64,000 nt of DNA from an uncultured Pseudohongiella sp. (lineage in GTDB: Bacteria; Pseudomonadota; Gammaproteobacteria; Pseudomonadales; Pseudohongiellaceae). The stretch's first letter is position 1; each line of letters starts with the position of its first letter. Shown here piece after piece: positions 47,980 through 61,676 of this stretch. A program made the translations under genes and the position numbers. The stretch is taken from positions 1-64,000 of the forward strand of contig CACBCS010000007.1 in assembly GCA_902537815.1 (NCBI GenBank), written 5' to 3'. The notes beneath the pieces were generated by a model that saw only the letters and a list, made by a program, of their open reading frames with translations, did not search any database and was not told the DNA's origin.

Positions 47980-49485
47980 ATGAAAGTAAGCAAAGTCATT
48001 AGACAGGGCCTGGTACTGCTGCTGGGTTCATCCGGCATCGGCCTGCAGGCGGCTGAGGTCGTCGACTTGCGTATGTGGCGGGCACCAGATCACACACGCC
48101 TCGTGCTCGATCTCAGCGATACGGTTGAGTACAGCAGCTTTCTTATGGAGGATCCACACCGCTTCGTTGTCGATATTAAGTCTTCGTTTACAGATCTCAG
48201 CTTTAACGGTTTGGACTTTTCTGACAGCCCTATCTCAGGGATCCGCAGCGGCGTGCGAAATGGTGACTCACTGCGGATAGTGCTTGATCTGACCAGCGCC
48301 GTTGAGCCGGAAACCTTCAGCCTGGCGCCCAACAGCGAATTCGGTGAGCGTTTGGTGCTGGACCTCTACGATAAAACGGGTAGTCAGCAGAGCCAGAGCG
48401 CTAATCTGCCCGAAATCCAGACAGGAAGTGAGGCACGTCGCGACATAGTCGTGGCAATCTCAGCGGGTCACGGGGGTGAGGACCCGGGCTCTATCGGCTA
48501 TGACGGAAGGATTAAAGAAAAGAACGTCACGCTGGCAATCTCGCAGGCACTGTACGAGCGTCTGCAAAAATTGCCAGGCTACAAGCCGGTGATGATCAGA
48601 GAAGGCGACTACTATGTCGAACTGAAGCGTCGGCCTGAAATAGCACGCCAGAACCGCGCTGATCTGTTTGTTGCCATTCATGCAGACTGGTATCGCAACA
48701 GTCGCGCGCGCGGAGTGACTGTGTACGCTCTGTCCGGCGATCGCGCCGATCGCGAAAATTCTGCCAGAGTCGCTGAGAAAGAGAACAGCGCTGATCTGCT
48801 GGGTGGCGTTGGGGGAGATCTGGCTCTGGGCGAGCTTGATGACGACGTCGCATTGACACTGGTTTCGCTGCAAATGGCTTGGAGTATGGAGCAGAGTCTG
48901 ATGGCAGGCACCAGCATATTGGACAGCCTGGCCGGGGTTACCCGCATCCGTAAAACGAAAGTGCAGCAGGCCTCACTCCAGGTGCTCAACTCCCCAGACA
49001 TTCCCTCCATCCTGATCGAAACGGGTTATCTGACCAATCCCGAGGAAGCCCAGCGGCTGAGCAACAGGAATTTTCAGGAAAGAATGGCCTTTGCGATTGC
49101 AGATGGCGTGGCCAATTATTTCTACGAAGCGCCGCCGGACGGCACGCTGGTTGCCTGGCTGAAGGCAAACGGCGTTATACCGACATCTTATACGGTCAGG
49201 CGTGGCGATACGCTGTCTGAAATCGCAGAGCAATTTTCACTCAGCGTAACTGAACTCAAGTCGATTAACGGCTTGCAGGGTAATAAGATTCAGATAGGCC
49301 AGGAGCTTGAACTTCCGGCTAGTGACTCTTCGCTCACTTCCGAACACAAAATTCAGCGCGGTGAGACCCTCTCCGAGATTGCGCAATTTTACCGGGTCAG
49401 TCTTGCTGACCTCAGGGCAGCCAACAATTTGCGCGGCGATCGCATTTTGATCGGGCAGACACTGATTATTCCGTCAGCCCGATAG
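47980..49485 (+). CDS. amiB: N-acetylmuramoyl-L-alanine amidase with AMIN and two LysM domains
   Basis: SAGHGGEDPGSIGYDGRIKEKNVTLAIS; IETGYLTNPEEAQRL; two YTVRRGDTLSEIA-like LysM repeats. Confidence 0.95.
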   Translation: MKVSKVIRQGLVLLLGSSGIGLQAAEVVDLRMWRAPDHTRLVLDLSDTVEYSSFLMEDPHRFVVDIKSSFTDLSFNGLDFSDSPISGIRSGVRNGDSLRIVLDLTSAVEPETFSLAPNSEFGERLVLDLYDKTGSQQSQSANLPEIQTGSEARRDIVVAISAGHGGEDPGSIGYDGRIKEKNVTLAISQALYERLQKLPGYKPVMIREGDYYVELKRRPEIARQNRADLFVAIHADWYRNSRARGVTVYALSGDRADRENSARVAEKENSADLLGGVGGDLALGELDDDVALTLVSLQMAWSMEQSLMAGTSILDSLAGVTRIRKTKVQQASLQVLNSPDIPSILIETGYLTNPEEAQRLSNRNFQERMAFAIADGVANYFYEAPPDGTLVAWLKANGVIPTSYTVRRGDTLSEIAEQFSLSVTELKSINGLQGNKIQIGQELELPASDSSLTSEHKIQRGETLSEIAQFYRVSLADLRAANNLRGDRILIGQTLIIPSAR

Positions 49486-49570
49486 GCCTCAGTCTTGTCC
49501 TGGCGACAGGCTCCGCATTTCCTGCTGCAGCTTAGTGCTACAATGAGCACTCTATGTCGGACTGTCGCGT

Positions 49571-51406
49571 ATGAATCGGATTAACCTGCTAAGTCAGCGC
49601 CTGGCGAACCAAATCGCAGCTGGAGAGGTGGTAGAGCGTCCTGCCTCTGTGGTGAAGGAGCTGTTGGAGAACAGCCTTGACTCTGAGTCGACCCGTCTTG
49701 ACATCGATATCGAGCAGGGCGGCGTCAAATTGATCCGGATCCGGGATAACGGTGCAGGGATTCTGAAAGAAGATCTCCCGCTGGCCTTGAGCAGGCACGC
49801 CACCAGCAAGATTCGGGAATTGACGGATCTGGAGACGATTGCCAGTTTGGGGTTTCGAGGCGAAGCTCTGGCCAGTATCAGTTCTGTCTCCCGCTTGACC
49901 TTGCAATCCCGGGCGCAGGTGGCAGAAGACGAACTCGCCTGGCAGGTGCAAGCTGAAGGTCAGGAGATGCTTGCAGAGGTTACGCCGGTATCTCATCCCC
50001 ACGGAACCACTGTTGAAGTCCGAGATCTGTTTTTCAACACACCCGCCCGCCGAAAATTCCTCCGCACTGAAAAAACTGAATTCGCCCGAATTGAAGAAAC
50101 GGTTAAACGCCTGGCCTTGAGTCGATTCGATGTGCAGTTCACTGTGAATCATAATCAAAGAGCCATCCATCAGTTACAGGCAGCCCGCAGTGAATTCGAA
50201 AAGCAGCGACGGGTTTCTCTGGTGTGCGGTCCCGCATTCGTTGAGAGTTCAGTGTCAGTGGACGTTGAGCGCGCTGGCCTGCGACTTTGGGGCTGGGTCA
50301 GTTTGCCGACCTTTTCACGCTCGCAGGCAGATCTGCAGTACTTTTACGTCAATGGGCGAATCATACGGGACAAGCTGGTTGCGCATGCGATAAAGCAGGC
50401 CTATCGGGATGTGCTGTTCCATGGCAGACATCCTGCCTATGTGCTCTATCTTGAACTGGCCCCCGCTACGGTTGACGTAAATGTGCATCCCACCAAACAT
50501 GAGGTGCGTTTTCGAGACAGCCGTCTGGTCCATGATTTTCTGTTCAGCGCGCTTTATAAAGCGCTGGCAGAGGTGAGGCCGGGAGATCAGATCCCCAAAG
50601 ACATGGAGCCTGCTCATGAGCCTGTACCCGGCTGGCCAGGCGTTCATTTGGAAGCGACGGGTCAAATTCAGGCTCAGGATGCGCTTTCGCTCGGCGGGCC
50701 GGGACCCTCGAATCATTACTCATATCAGCAGGTGCGTGATAACGGGTGGCAACCGCCCCAGTATGCTGACAGGCTTGCTCACAAGAATGCCCTGACAGAG
50801 CTTTACCAGACCGACGCAGAGATTCCACCGCTTGGATTTGCGCTTGCCCAGCTCCACGGAATTTACATTCTGGCCCAGAACAAGGACGGGCTGATTATTG
50901 TCGATATGCATGCAGCCCATGAACGTATCACCTATGAAAGAATGAAAACTGCGGCCTCGGCCGAGCAGCTGAAGATGCAGCCTCTGCTGGTCCCGGTTTC
51001 ACTGGCGATATCCCAGGCCGAGGCCGACTGTGCCGAGGAGCAGCACCAAATGCTGCTGAGGTTGGGCATTGAGCTGGAGCGGGTGGCCGCAGAATCAATT
51101 GTGGTGCGTCAGGTGCCGGCACTGCTCAAAGATTCCAATGTCGAGCAACTGGTTCGTGACGTGCTATCTGATGTGCTGGAATTCGGCAGCAGCGAACGTA
51201 TCCAGGCTCATCAAGATGATCTGCTCTCGACCATGGCCTGCCACGGTTCGGTGCGCGCTAACAGGCAACTCACCATTCCGGAAATGAATGCTCTGCTGCG
51301 TGATATGGAAGCGACGGAACGCTCCGGTCAGTGCAACCACGGTCGTCCAACCTGGGTTTACCAGAGTCTGGATGCCTTAGACAAGCTGTTCCTGCGCGGA
51401 CAGTAA
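49571..51406 (+). CDS. mutL: DNA mismatch repair protein MutL
   Basis: [47 protein letters not shown]. Confidence 0.98.
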   Translation: MNRINLLSQRLANQIAAGEVVERPASVVKELLENSLDSESTRLDIDIEQGGVKLIRIRDNGAGILKEDLPLALSRHATSKIRELTDLETIASLGFRGEALASISSVSRLTLQSRAQVAEDELAWQVQAEGQEMLAEVTPVSHPHGTTVEVRDLFFNTPARRKFLRTEKTEFARIEETVKRLALSRFDVQFTVNHNQRAIHQLQAARSEFEKQRRVSLVCGPAFVESSVSVDVERAGLRLWGWVSLPTFSRSQADLQYFYVNGRIIRDKLVAHAIKQAYRDVLFHGRHPAYVLYLELAPATVDVNVHPTKHEVRFRDSRLVHDFLFSALYKALAEVRPGDQIPKDMEPAHEPVPGWPGVHLEATGQIQAQDALSLGGPGPSNHYSYQQVRDNGWQPPQYADRLAHKNALTELYQTDAEIPPLGFALAQLHGIYILAQNKDGLIIVDMHAAHERITYERMKTAASAEQLKMQPLLVPVSLAISQAEADCAEEQHQMLLRLGIELERVAAESIVVRQVPALLKDSNVEQLVRDVLSDVLEFGSSERIQAHQDDLLSTMACHGSVRANRQLTIPEMNALLRDMEATERSGQCNHGRPTWVYQSLDALDKLFLRGQ

Positions 51407-51440
51407 TGACAGACCCGGCGACTTTACAGGAGCTTTATCC

Positions 51441-52400
51441 GTGGCGATGCAGGCAAGTGAATCCATAGAGAAACCTCCGGCCATTTGTCTGATGGGGCCG
51501 ACTGCGGCGGGCAAGACCCAGTTCGCCATGGGCTTATCAGATCGCTTCCCCAGCACGCTGATAAACGTGGATTCAGCTCAGGTATACCGCGGCATGGACA
51601 TTGGCACCGGAAAACCGGATGCCACTACCCGGCGCCGGTATCCTCATCGTCTGATGGATATCAGAGATCCTTCAGAGATTTATTCTGCCTCACAATTTCG
51701 CGCTGATGCTATTCAAGAGATGTCCGACGCACTGGTGAGAGGCAAAACGCCGGTTCTGGTCGGGGGCACGATGCTCTATTTCAAGGTCTTGCGGGATGGC
51801 CTCGCTGCGATGCCGAATGCGAGCCCTCGGGTTCGCAAGCAAATCGAAACGCTGGCCGCAGAAAGTGGATGGGAAACTGTGCATGCTGAACTCAAAAAAG
51901 TGGATCCGGAATCCGCCACCAGGATTCATGCTAATGACCCTCAGCGGTTGCAGCGCGCGCTCGAGGTATTTCTTCTCACTGGAAAATCACTGACGGCGCT
52001 TCACCGGGAGAACAATAATCCGGCAGAACTGCCCTGCCGTCTCTACTTTGTGGCAATCCAACCCACTGACCGTGCCGTATTACACAACAGGATTGCAGAG
52101 CGATTTCGTCGAATGCTGTCGGAAGGCCTGATTGAAGAAGTGCGGGTCCTGTATGAGCGCGGCGACCTCAATCTGAGTATGTCTTCAATGAAATCAGTGG
52201 GTTATAGACAGGTCTGGCAGTATCTGGCCGGGGAATCCACCCACGGTGAGATGATTGAAAAAAGTATCGTGGCAACGCGGCAACTGGCCAAGCGGCAGCT
52301 GACCTGGTTGCGCGGATGGCCGGCGCTCAGGCCGCTTGGCGAGCCTGACAAAAACTCAATCGATGTAGTCTTGAAGATTGTGGAGACGGCCGCATGTTAG
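51441..52400 (+). CDS. miaA: tRNA dimethylallyltransferase
   Basis: CLMGPTAAGKTQFAM; NVDSAQVYRGMDIGTGKPD; VGGTMLYFKVLRDGL. Confidence 0.98.
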   Translation: MAMQASESIEKPPAICLMGPTAAGKTQFAMGLSDRFPSTLINVDSAQVYRGMDIGTGKPDATTRRRYPHRLMDIRDPSEIYSASQFRADAIQEMSDALVRGKTPVLVGGTMLYFKVLRDGLAAMPNASPRVRKQIETLAAESGWETVHAELKKVDPESATRIHANDPQRLQRALEVFLLTGKSLTALHRENNNPAELPCRLYFVAIQPTDRAVLHNRIAERFRRMLSEGLIEEVRVLYERGDLNLSMSSMKSVGYRQVWQYLAGESTHGEMIEKSIVATRQLAKRQLTWLRGWPALRPLGEPDKNSIDVVLKIVETAAC

Positions 52401-52484
52401 CCATGCATAAAGCCGTTAAATTGCGATCTCGTTCTCGAGAGTCGCTGGCTTGATTGCCTCTGTCAAAAGCTTAAGGAGAAAAAA

Positions 52485-52751
52485 ATGTCCAAAGGACATA
52501 CCCTACAGGACCCCTTTCTAAATGTACTCCGTAAAGAACGGATTCCAGTGTCGATCTACCTGGTAAGCGGGATCAAACTGCAGGGTCAGATCGAGTCCTT
52601 CGACCAGTTTGTGATTTTGCTCAAAAATGCCGTGAGTCAGATGGTTTATAAACATGCCATCTCAACCGTCGTGCCCGCGCGCATGGTCAAGGTTCCGATG
52701 CAGGGACAAAGCGACAGTGATGCCGCCATGGGTGATCCGGGCAATTCGTAA
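52485..52751 (+). CDS. hfq: RNA chaperone Hfq
   Basis: [48 protein letters not shown]...[13 protein letters not shown]. Confidence 0.99.
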   Translation: MSKGHTLQDPFLNVLRKERIPVSIYLVSGIKLQGQIESFDQFVILLKNAVSQMVYKHAISTVVPARMVKVPMQGQSDSDAAMGDPGNS

Positions 52752-52764
52752 CTTGAGGTACTGA

Positions 52765-54120
52765 TTGTTTTTCGACCGGCCAGATTCTGGTGAAAAATTC
52801 GTTTTGGTTCATCTTGTCGTTGACTCTGAAGAAGAGCGCGATGATCCGACGGAGTTTGAGGAGCTGGCGCGGTCCGCCGGCGCCTCCCCCGTAGCATACA
52901 TTGGCGGTACTCGTCGGCAGCCGGCGCCAAGCTATTTTGTCGGTAGCGGAAAGCTCGAGGAGATTGCTGCATGTGTCCGCGCAACCGGGGCAGAACTGGT
53001 ACTCTTCAATCACGCCCTGAGCCCGAGTCAGGAGCGGAACCTCGAAAAGCACCTGAGGTGCCGCGTGCTTGACAGAACGGGTCTGATTCTCGACATCTTT
53101 GCTCAGAGGGCGCGGAGCCACGAAGGAAAACTTCAGGTCCAGCTAGCCCAATTGAAGCATTTAAGCACCCGGCTGAAGCGCGGATGGACTCATCTAGACA
53201 GGCAGAAAGGGGGAATCGGGCTGAAAGGAGCCGGTGAGACCCAGTTGGAACTGGATCAGCGGATGATTCGCCAGCGCATCAAGGCGATTCACAAAGGGCT
53301 CGATAGGGTCCGTAGTCAGCGCGAACAGGGCCGACGCTCGCGTCAGCGGGCGGAAGTGCCTACCGTGTCTCTGGTGGGATATACCAACGCTGGCAAGTCA
53401 ACGCTGTTTAACGCACTGACCGCCGCCCAGACTTACGCTGCAGATCAGCTGTTTGCGACGCTGGACTCAACGCTTAGGCGGATTGAACTCCCGAATCTGG
53501 GGCCGGCTATAGTCGCGGATACCGTTGGATTTATCAGTCATCTTCCACATGGTTTGGTTGAGGCATTCCAGGCCACGCTCGAGGAAACCGCCTCAGCGAC
53601 TTTGCTTCTGCATGTTATTGACGGTGTAAATGAGGCACAGGATGAACTGCGGATGGAAGTCGAATCGGTTCTGAAGGAAATCGATGCTGATCAGGTGCCG
53701 CGACTTGAAGTGATCAACAAACTAGACAGTGTTCCCGATGGTGAGCCGCGACTGCTCAGAAACGAAGCCGGACTGCCGGTCAGAGTCTGGGTTTCCGCAA
53801 AGACAGGCGTTGGCCTCGATCTTCTGCTGACGGCTATGACGGAACTCCTGTCCGGAGGACTGGTGTCGCAAACGGTTATCTTGCAAGCGAAACAGGCAAG
53901 ACTGCGAAGCCGCCTGTATCAGAGTAAGTTTGTCACCGCTGAGCAAACGGATGAAACCGGTGCCAGTATTCTGGATCTGCGACTGCCAAAAGCTGAATTA
54001 GACCGGATTCTGGCTCAGGAAGACCTTCAGGTAGGGGAACCGAAGTCTTCGCGCAGCGGCCAGAGCGACAGCTCGCCTCAGGTGCAGGCGGTCATTGCCG
54101 GCTCAGTGTCCGGCAGCTAG
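52765..54120 (+). CDS. hflX: GTPase HflX
   Basis: RLKRGWTHLDRQKGGIGLKGAGETQLELDQRMI; LVGYTNAGKSTLFNALT. Confidence 0.97.
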   Translation: MFFDRPDSGEKFVLVHLVVDSEEERDDPTEFEELARSAGASPVAYIGGTRRQPAPSYFVGSGKLEEIAACVRATGAELVLFNHALSPSQERNLEKHLRCRVLDRTGLILDIFAQRARSHEGKLQVQLAQLKHLSTRLKRGWTHLDRQKGGIGLKGAGETQLELDQRMIRQRIKAIHKGLDRVRSQREQGRRSRQRAEVPTVSLVGYTNAGKSTLFNALTAAQTYAADQLFATLDSTLRRIELPNLGPAIVADTVGFISHLPHGLVEAFQATLEETASATLLLHVIDGVNEAQDELRMEVESVLKEIDADQVPRLEVINKLDSVPDGEPRLLRNEAGLPVRVWVSAKTGVGLDLLLTAMTELLSGGLVSQTVILQAKQARLRSRLYQSKFVTAEQTDETGASILDLRLPKAELDRILAQEDLQVGEPKSSRSGQSDSSPQVQAVIAGSVSGS

Positions 54121-54203
54121 CGCGGCGTTGTAAAATGCTGTGTTAATCCCCATATGTTAGGTAATATCGCGCTCCTGTGATTAAGAAAGCTGTGGAGAAG
54201 CCA

Positions 54204-55403
54204 ATGGCTTGGAATGAACCTGGTAATAACGGCAATGGCAACAACCCTTGGGGTGGTGGCCGTCGGGGTGGTGACCAGGGGCCACCAGACATCGATGAAG
54301 TCATCAAGAACCTGAGCAAAAAGGTGAATGGGCTGTTTGGCAGTGGCAGTGGTGGGTCAAGTGGCGGCGGCGGAAGTCAGGCGCCCGGTAACATGTCGGC
54401 GGGCCTGCTGGTTGGGCTGGTGGCGGTCGCAGCGATCATCTGGGGTTTCATGGGTTTCTATGTGGTCGATGAAGCCGAACGTGGCGTCGTGCTGCGTTTT
54501 GGTGAAGTACTGGATGTGACAGTGGCACCGGGTTTGCACTGGAATCCACCGATTGTGGATGAGGTTAATCTGGTCAATGTGTCTGAGCTGAATGCCAAAA
54601 CCTACGAAAATCGCGCCATGCTGACTACTGATGAAAATATCATCGATATCGATGTGACGGTTCAGTACGTCATCCAAGATCCGGTAAATTATGTCATCGC
54701 CGTTCAGGATCCTGAACGCAGCCTGGACAATGCTGCGGAATCAGCGATTCGCCATGAAGTCGGCAGCAATTTTATGGATCAGATCCTGACGACGGGCCGT
54801 GAGCAGATGGCAGCTGCCGTGCAGGATCGACTTCAGGAGTACATGGATAATTACAACACCGGTATTCGCGTGGCTCGGGTAAATGTAGTTCAAGCGCAGC
54901 CACCTGATGCAGTGCGCCCGGCCTTTGACGACGTTATACGCGCACGGGAAGATGAGCAGCGCGCTCAGAATCAGGCTCAACAGTATGCGAATCAGCGAAT
55001 CCCTGAGGCGCGGGGTGAGGCTCAACGCCAGATTGAACAGGCTAACGCCTACAAGCAACAGGCTATCGCTCAAGCAGAGGGTGAAGCCTCGCGCTTCGAC
55101 CAGCTTTTTGTTGAGTATCAGAAGGCGCCAGAGGTCACTCGTCAACGTCTGTACATTGAATCCCTGCAGGATGTCATGACGGCCAGCAGCAAGATTATGA
55201 TTGATGTGGAAGGTGGAAATAACATGCTGTACGTGCCACTGGACAAAATTATGGAGCAAAATTCGGATTCCGTTCGCCTGGGCGGTTCCACACAAGATCT
55301 TCGTGATCTGGCAAACCAGTTGGCCCCGTTTCTCCCCGGGCCTTCAACTGTCAATACGGTTGACCGTACCCGTCTTGGTAGCGACAGAGGAGGAAGACCG
55401 TGA
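54204..55403 (+). CDS. hflK: FtsH protease activity modulator HflK
   Basis: MAWNEPGNNGNGNNPWGGG...RGVVLRFGEVLDVTVAPGLHWNPPIVDEV; GGAGAAG RBS. Confidence 0.97.
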   Translation: MAWNEPGNNGNGNNPWGGGRRGGDQGPPDIDEVIKNLSKKVNGLFGSGSGGSSGGGGSQAPGNMSAGLLVGLVAVAAIIWGFMGFYVVDEAERGVVLRFGEVLDVTVAPGLHWNPPIVDEVNLVNVSELNAKTYENRAMLTTDENIIDIDVTVQYVIQDPVNYVIAVQDPERSLDNAAESAIRHEVGSNFMDQILTTGREQMAAAVQDRLQEYMDNYNTGIRVARVNVVQAQPPDAVRPAFDDVIRAREDEQRAQNQAQQYANQRIPEARGEAQRQIEQANAYKQQAIAQAEGEASRFDQLFVEYQKAPEVTRQRLYIESLQDVMTASSKIMIDVEGGNNMLYVPLDKIMEQNSDSVRLGGSTQDLRDLANQLAPFLPGPSTVNTVDRTRLGSDRGGRP

Positions 55404-56269
55404 AAAACCTTATAGTGGTTGGAATATTTTCTTTGCTGGTGCTGATCGCGGGAAATTCGCTTTTCGTGGTGAAAGAAACACAGCGGGCTGTCATGCTGCA
55501 ATTTGGCGAGCTGGTTAATGCGGATATTGCGCCTGGTCTGCATGTGAAAATCCCTTGGGTTAACACCGTTCGCAAATTCGATGCTCGAATACAGACAGAA
55601 GATGCGCCTTCGCAGCGGTTTCTGACGCTAGAGCAAAAAGCGCTCGAAGTGGATTCCTATGCCAAGTGGCGGATTCTTGATGTGGGCCAGTTCTATGTGT
55701 CAACGCGGGGTAATGTCAGCACAGCGGGCAGCTTACTCGCTGAGCGGATCAACGATGGACTGCGTGACGAGATCGGCGCGCGTACCTTAATCGAGGTTGT
55801 CTCGGGCGAAAGGGACGAGCTTATGACTGATCTCACGCAGGACTTGAATCGCACAACGGCTTCAGATATCGGCATCGAGGTCATTGATGTTCGGGTCAAG
55901 CGTATTGATTTGCCGGATGATGTTCGTACTTCCGTCTATGATCGAATGATCACGGAACGGAACCGGGAAGCCCAGGAGCTCCGGTCCAGAGGGGAAGAGC
56001 TTGCCATCGGCATTCGTGCTGATGCGGACCGCCAGGCTGTTATTTTTGAGGCAGAAGCTTATCGCGATGCTGAACGTATTCGGGGTGAGGGTGATGCTGA
56101 GGCGACTGGCATCTACGCCGAAGCATATAATAAAGATCCGGAGTTCTACGCCTTCACCCGCAGCTTGAACGCCTACAAGGAAACCTTCAGTTCGAAGGGC
56201 GACGTGCTACTATTAGATCCTGACAGCGACTATTTCAAATACTTGAAAGACGGCTTACCGGTGCAATAA
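55400..56269 (+). CDS. hflC: protease modulator HflC
   Basis: VVKETQRAVMLQFGELV...PGLHVKIPWVNTVRKFDARIQT. Confidence 0.97.
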   Translation: MKNLIVVGIFSLLVLIAGNSLFVVKETQRAVMLQFGELVNADIAPGLHVKIPWVNTVRKFDARIQTEDAPSQRFLTLEQKALEVDSYAKWRILDVGQFYVSTRGNVSTAGSLLAERINDGLRDEIGARTLIEVVSGERDELMTDLTQDLNRTTASDIGIEVIDVRVKRIDLPDDVRTSVYDRMITERNREAQELRSRGEELAIGIRADADRQAVIFEAEAYRDAERIRGEGDAEATGIYAEAYNKDPEFYAFTRSLNAYKETFSSKGDVLLLDPDSDYFKYLKDGLPVQ

Positions 56270-56318
56270 CCCGGTCGGATTGTTTACAGCGTGACCATCA
56301 GCCAGCGCTTGCCAAACT

Positions 56319-56354
56319 AAACCTGAATCGTCTGGGCGGTTCGGGTTTATTTTT
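56319..56354 (+). terminator. rho-independent terminator downstream of hflC
   Basis: AAACCTGAATCG-TCTGGG-CGGTTCGGGTTT (12-bp stem, two G-U) then ATTTTT. Confidence 0.7.
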
Positions 56355-56445
56355 GATTGGTAAGCCGGGGCCCTTATCCGATGAGGCCGGTGCTCCGCCG
56401 ATGTGACGTTGCCGGGCGACGCATCCGATAGCAACAGGGCAAAAC

Positions 56446-56631
56446 ATGTGGCACGAATTGGCGGTAGCCTTCTGTCTAATGCTGGTCATCGAGGGAATAA
56501 TCCCCTTTGTCGCGCCGCAGCGGTGGCGGCATCTGTTGCGGACAATTGAGCAGATTGATGACGGTACGTTACGCGCTATCGGGCTCGCCAGCATGCTGGT
56601 CGGCACCTTCGCGCTGTTGATTATCAACTAG
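56446..56631 (+). CDS. DUF2065 (YjeT-like) small membrane protein
   Basis: MWHELAVAFCLMLVIEGIIPFVAPQRWRHLLRTIEQIDDGTLRAIGLASMLVG. Confidence 0.92.
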   Translation: MWHELAVAFCLMLVIEGIIPFVAPQRWRHLLRTIEQIDDGTLRAIGLASMLVGTFALLIIN

Positions 56632-56687
56632 CCAGGCTATAGCGTATTCTCTTTGCCCGGGAAGGCAGTAAAACAAGATTTCTACCA

Positions 56688-57872
56688 ATGACTTCAGTGA
56701 AAAGATGGTTACTGCCGGATGGCGTAGAGGATATTCTCCCGTCCGAGGCACATAAACTAGAATCTTTGCGGCGCGAGCTCCTGGACCTTTTCGAATCCTG
56801 GGGCTATGAGCTCATTATTCCGCCTCTGATCGAATTTCTGGATTCTCTGCTGGTCGGCGCGTCCGAAGATCTGGACCTCCACACGTTTAAAGTCACCGAT
56901 CAGGTCAGTGGTAAAATGATGGGTATTCGCGCTGATGTCACGCTGCAAGCTGCCCGAATTGACGCCCATTCATTGAATCGCGAGGAACAGGTGCGCCTGT
57001 GTTATGCGGACAATGTGTTGCATACCCGGCCACGGGGCATCATGACTTCCCGCGTCCCGATCAGACTCGGGGCAGAATTCTATGGTCATGCCTCAACCGC
57101 AGCGGATGTCGAGCTTATCTGTTTGATGGCGCAGACGCTCCGCAGCGCGGGGATCCCCGGTGTGCAGATTGTGTTGGGCCATGTGGGTATATTTAAAGCC
57201 CTGGTGTCTGAGGCCCGGGTGAACGCGGAAGCTGAAAGCCAGCTGTTTGAAGCGGTGCAGCGCAAAGCCTATGACGAGATTGATCTGCTGCTGGACAACA
57301 AAGTTCAGGACTCTGCGCTGAAACAGCAGTTTAAAGAACTCATTCGCCTGAGTGGTGATGAGTCGGTTTTAGCGCGTGCTCAAGACGCTTTCGCTGCTGC
57401 TTCTGCAGCCGTCACAGCGGAGCTGAATGAGCTTAATGACATCGTGCACGGCGTCAAGCGGCGGCTGGGAGAGCTTGATTTGCATTTTGACCTTTGCGAG
57501 CTCCGTGGCTATGAGTACCACACGGGAATTGTGTTTGCTGCATATACTAACGAATACGGGCGAGCAGTGGCCAAGGGCGGACGGTATGATCAGCTTGGCA
57601 AAGCGTTTGGGCGTGCCAGGCCAGCTTCAGGGTTTGATACAGATCTCAAAGTCCTTGCTCAGCTAAGCGAGAGAGCGTTTGCCCGACCCAGAGGTATTCT
57701 TGCTCCAGACTCTGATGAGCCCTCGCTGACACTGAAGGTTTCTGATTTGCGCAGCCAGGGTGAGAAAGTTGTGACTCTGCTCGGAACAGAAGACGTAGCG
57801 AACGTTGACGTCAGTACCATGTGCTGTGATCGCAGATTGATTAAGCGCGGCGCAGCGTGGATGGTTGAATAA
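56688..57872 (+). CDS. hisZ: ATP phosphoribosyltransferase regulatory subunit
   Basis: WLLPDGVEDILPSEAHKLESLRRELLDLFESWGYELIIPPLIEFLDSLL. Confidence 0.96.
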   Translation: MTSVKRWLLPDGVEDILPSEAHKLESLRRELLDLFESWGYELIIPPLIEFLDSLLVGASEDLDLHTFKVTDQVSGKMMGIRADVTLQAARIDAHSLNREEQVRLCYADNVLHTRPRGIMTSRVPIRLGAEFYGHASTAADVELICLMAQTLRSAGIPGVQIVLGHVGIFKALVSEARVNAEAESQLFEAVQRKAYDEIDLLLDNKVQDSALKQQFKELIRLSGDESVLARAQDAFAAASAAVTAELNELNDIVHGVKRRLGELDLHFDLCELRGYEYHTGIVFAAYTNEYGRAVAKGGRYDQLGKAFGRARPASGFDTDLKVLAQLSERAFARPRGILAPDSDEPSLTLKVSDLRSQGEKVVTLLGTEDVANVDVSTMCCDRRLIKRGAAWMVE

Positions 57873-57908
57873 AAACCGGTCGGGCGGGAAAACTCAGCGG
57901 TAGTTTAA

Positions 57909-60143
<2,235 letters not shown>

Positions 60144-60325
60144 CAGTCTTTCCTTTGGCTGTTTGTTCTTGAACGCTCCTTGCAGGGTCGTGTCGCTGTG
60201 TCACACAAGCCTCGAGCCTTGCATAGTAGTCGAAAGTCTCTACAATCAGTCGTCCCCCAGAAATGATGCGTCATTGCTGAGCGCATGAAAAGATTCAATC
60301 GGAACATTCGGTGTAGTAGGCAAAC

Positions 60326-61426
60326 GTGACCCTCGCTCGTTCACAGCAAATTTCCCTGTCTGAAACCCCGTACTATCATTGCATTTCGCGATGCGTGAGG
60401 CGCGCCTATCTGTGCGGAGATGATCCGGTGAGTGGCAGGAATTTTGACCATCGCAAGCAGTGGCTGGTGGTTCGCATCAAGGAGTTGGCAGCAAATTTCG
60501 CGATTGACGTCTGTGCGTATGCTGTCATGAGCAATCATTACCATCTGGTGCTGCATGTTAACCAGGATCAGCTGGGGCAATGGTCAGACGAAGAAGTGAT
60601 CAAACGCTGGACTGCTATTTTTCCCAATAACGCCAAACTGGTTGAAACACTCCATCTGAATCGAAAATCAAAAGCAGCTCAGAGACAACTTCGGGCCAGA
60701 CTTGATGAGTGGCGGTCACGATTGGGCGATATCAGCTGGTTCATGAGATGCCTGAATGAATCACTTGCCCGACGCGCGAACCGAGAGGATGACTGTACCG
60801 GCAGATTCTGGGAGGGTCGTTTCAAGAGTCAAGCTCTACTCGACGAAAAGGCGCTGGTGACGTGTATGGCCTATGTGGATTTGAATCCCATCAGAGCTGG
60901 TATTTCGGATTCCTTGGAAAATAGTGACTTCACTTCCATCCAGGAGCGCCTGATCGTGCAGGCCAAGAAAGTGAAAAATCGCAGCAATCGACAACACAGA
61001 TTGCTTACGCGTCGAGCAGCGAAGCATTTGTTGGGAAGACAGGCCGCGAGCCGGCAATCGGACTTGTTCTCTATGAATGAAATGCCGGGTTGCTCCGGTG
61101 ATAGGCTTCCCATCTCCCAGCGGAGCTACGTGGAAGTGCTGACGAGTACTGCTAAGGCGTTATCAATGCCGCCGTCTGACAAGGAAAAAGCACTGTTGTG
61201 TCTGCGGGACAGACCGGGTGTACTGGCGGAAATTGGAATCGTTCCAGATTCATGGCTGGATGCGGTTCGGCACTTCAATCGCTATTATGCGCAGGCAGCG
61301 GGCAGTGAGGCTTCACTGATCAATTTCCATGAGCATCGCATGAATTCCGGTGAGAAGTTCAAGCACCCGGATAAGTGGATCCGCGGTCGAATACCTGCTC
61401 GACACCTGTTCGGCAGCGTAGGTTGA
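60326..61426 (+). mobile_element. IS200/REP-associated-type HUH transposase
   Basis: TPYYHCISRCVRRAYLCG; YAVMSNHYHLVLHV (HxH); GRFWEGRFKSQALLDEKALVTCMAYVDLNPIRAG. Confidence 0.9.
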
Positions 61427-61631
61427 TTTCAATCGCGAAACCCGCAACGCAGTCGCTGACTTAATCCCAACCCGCGTCTTTTCTAATTATTCGTCCGAGA
61501 TTGATCGCGTATCACCAGCGTTTTGTAATGGTGTTTGGCGAGCCAGCCAGAAAAACTCGTACTTTTTAGTGTGTCGAAAAAGACCAAGTCGAGTCCCTGG
61601 ACCACGATTCCGTGAAAACCGCAGTTGAATT

Positions 61632-61676
61632 ATATAAAGGACACCCATCTAATTTATAAATGGCTGTCCTTTATAT
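61632..61676. repeat. near-perfect 17-bp inverted repeat downstream of transposase
   Basis: ATATAAAGGACACCCAT-N11-ATGGCTGTCCTTTATAT, 16/17 complementary. Confidence 0.75.
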
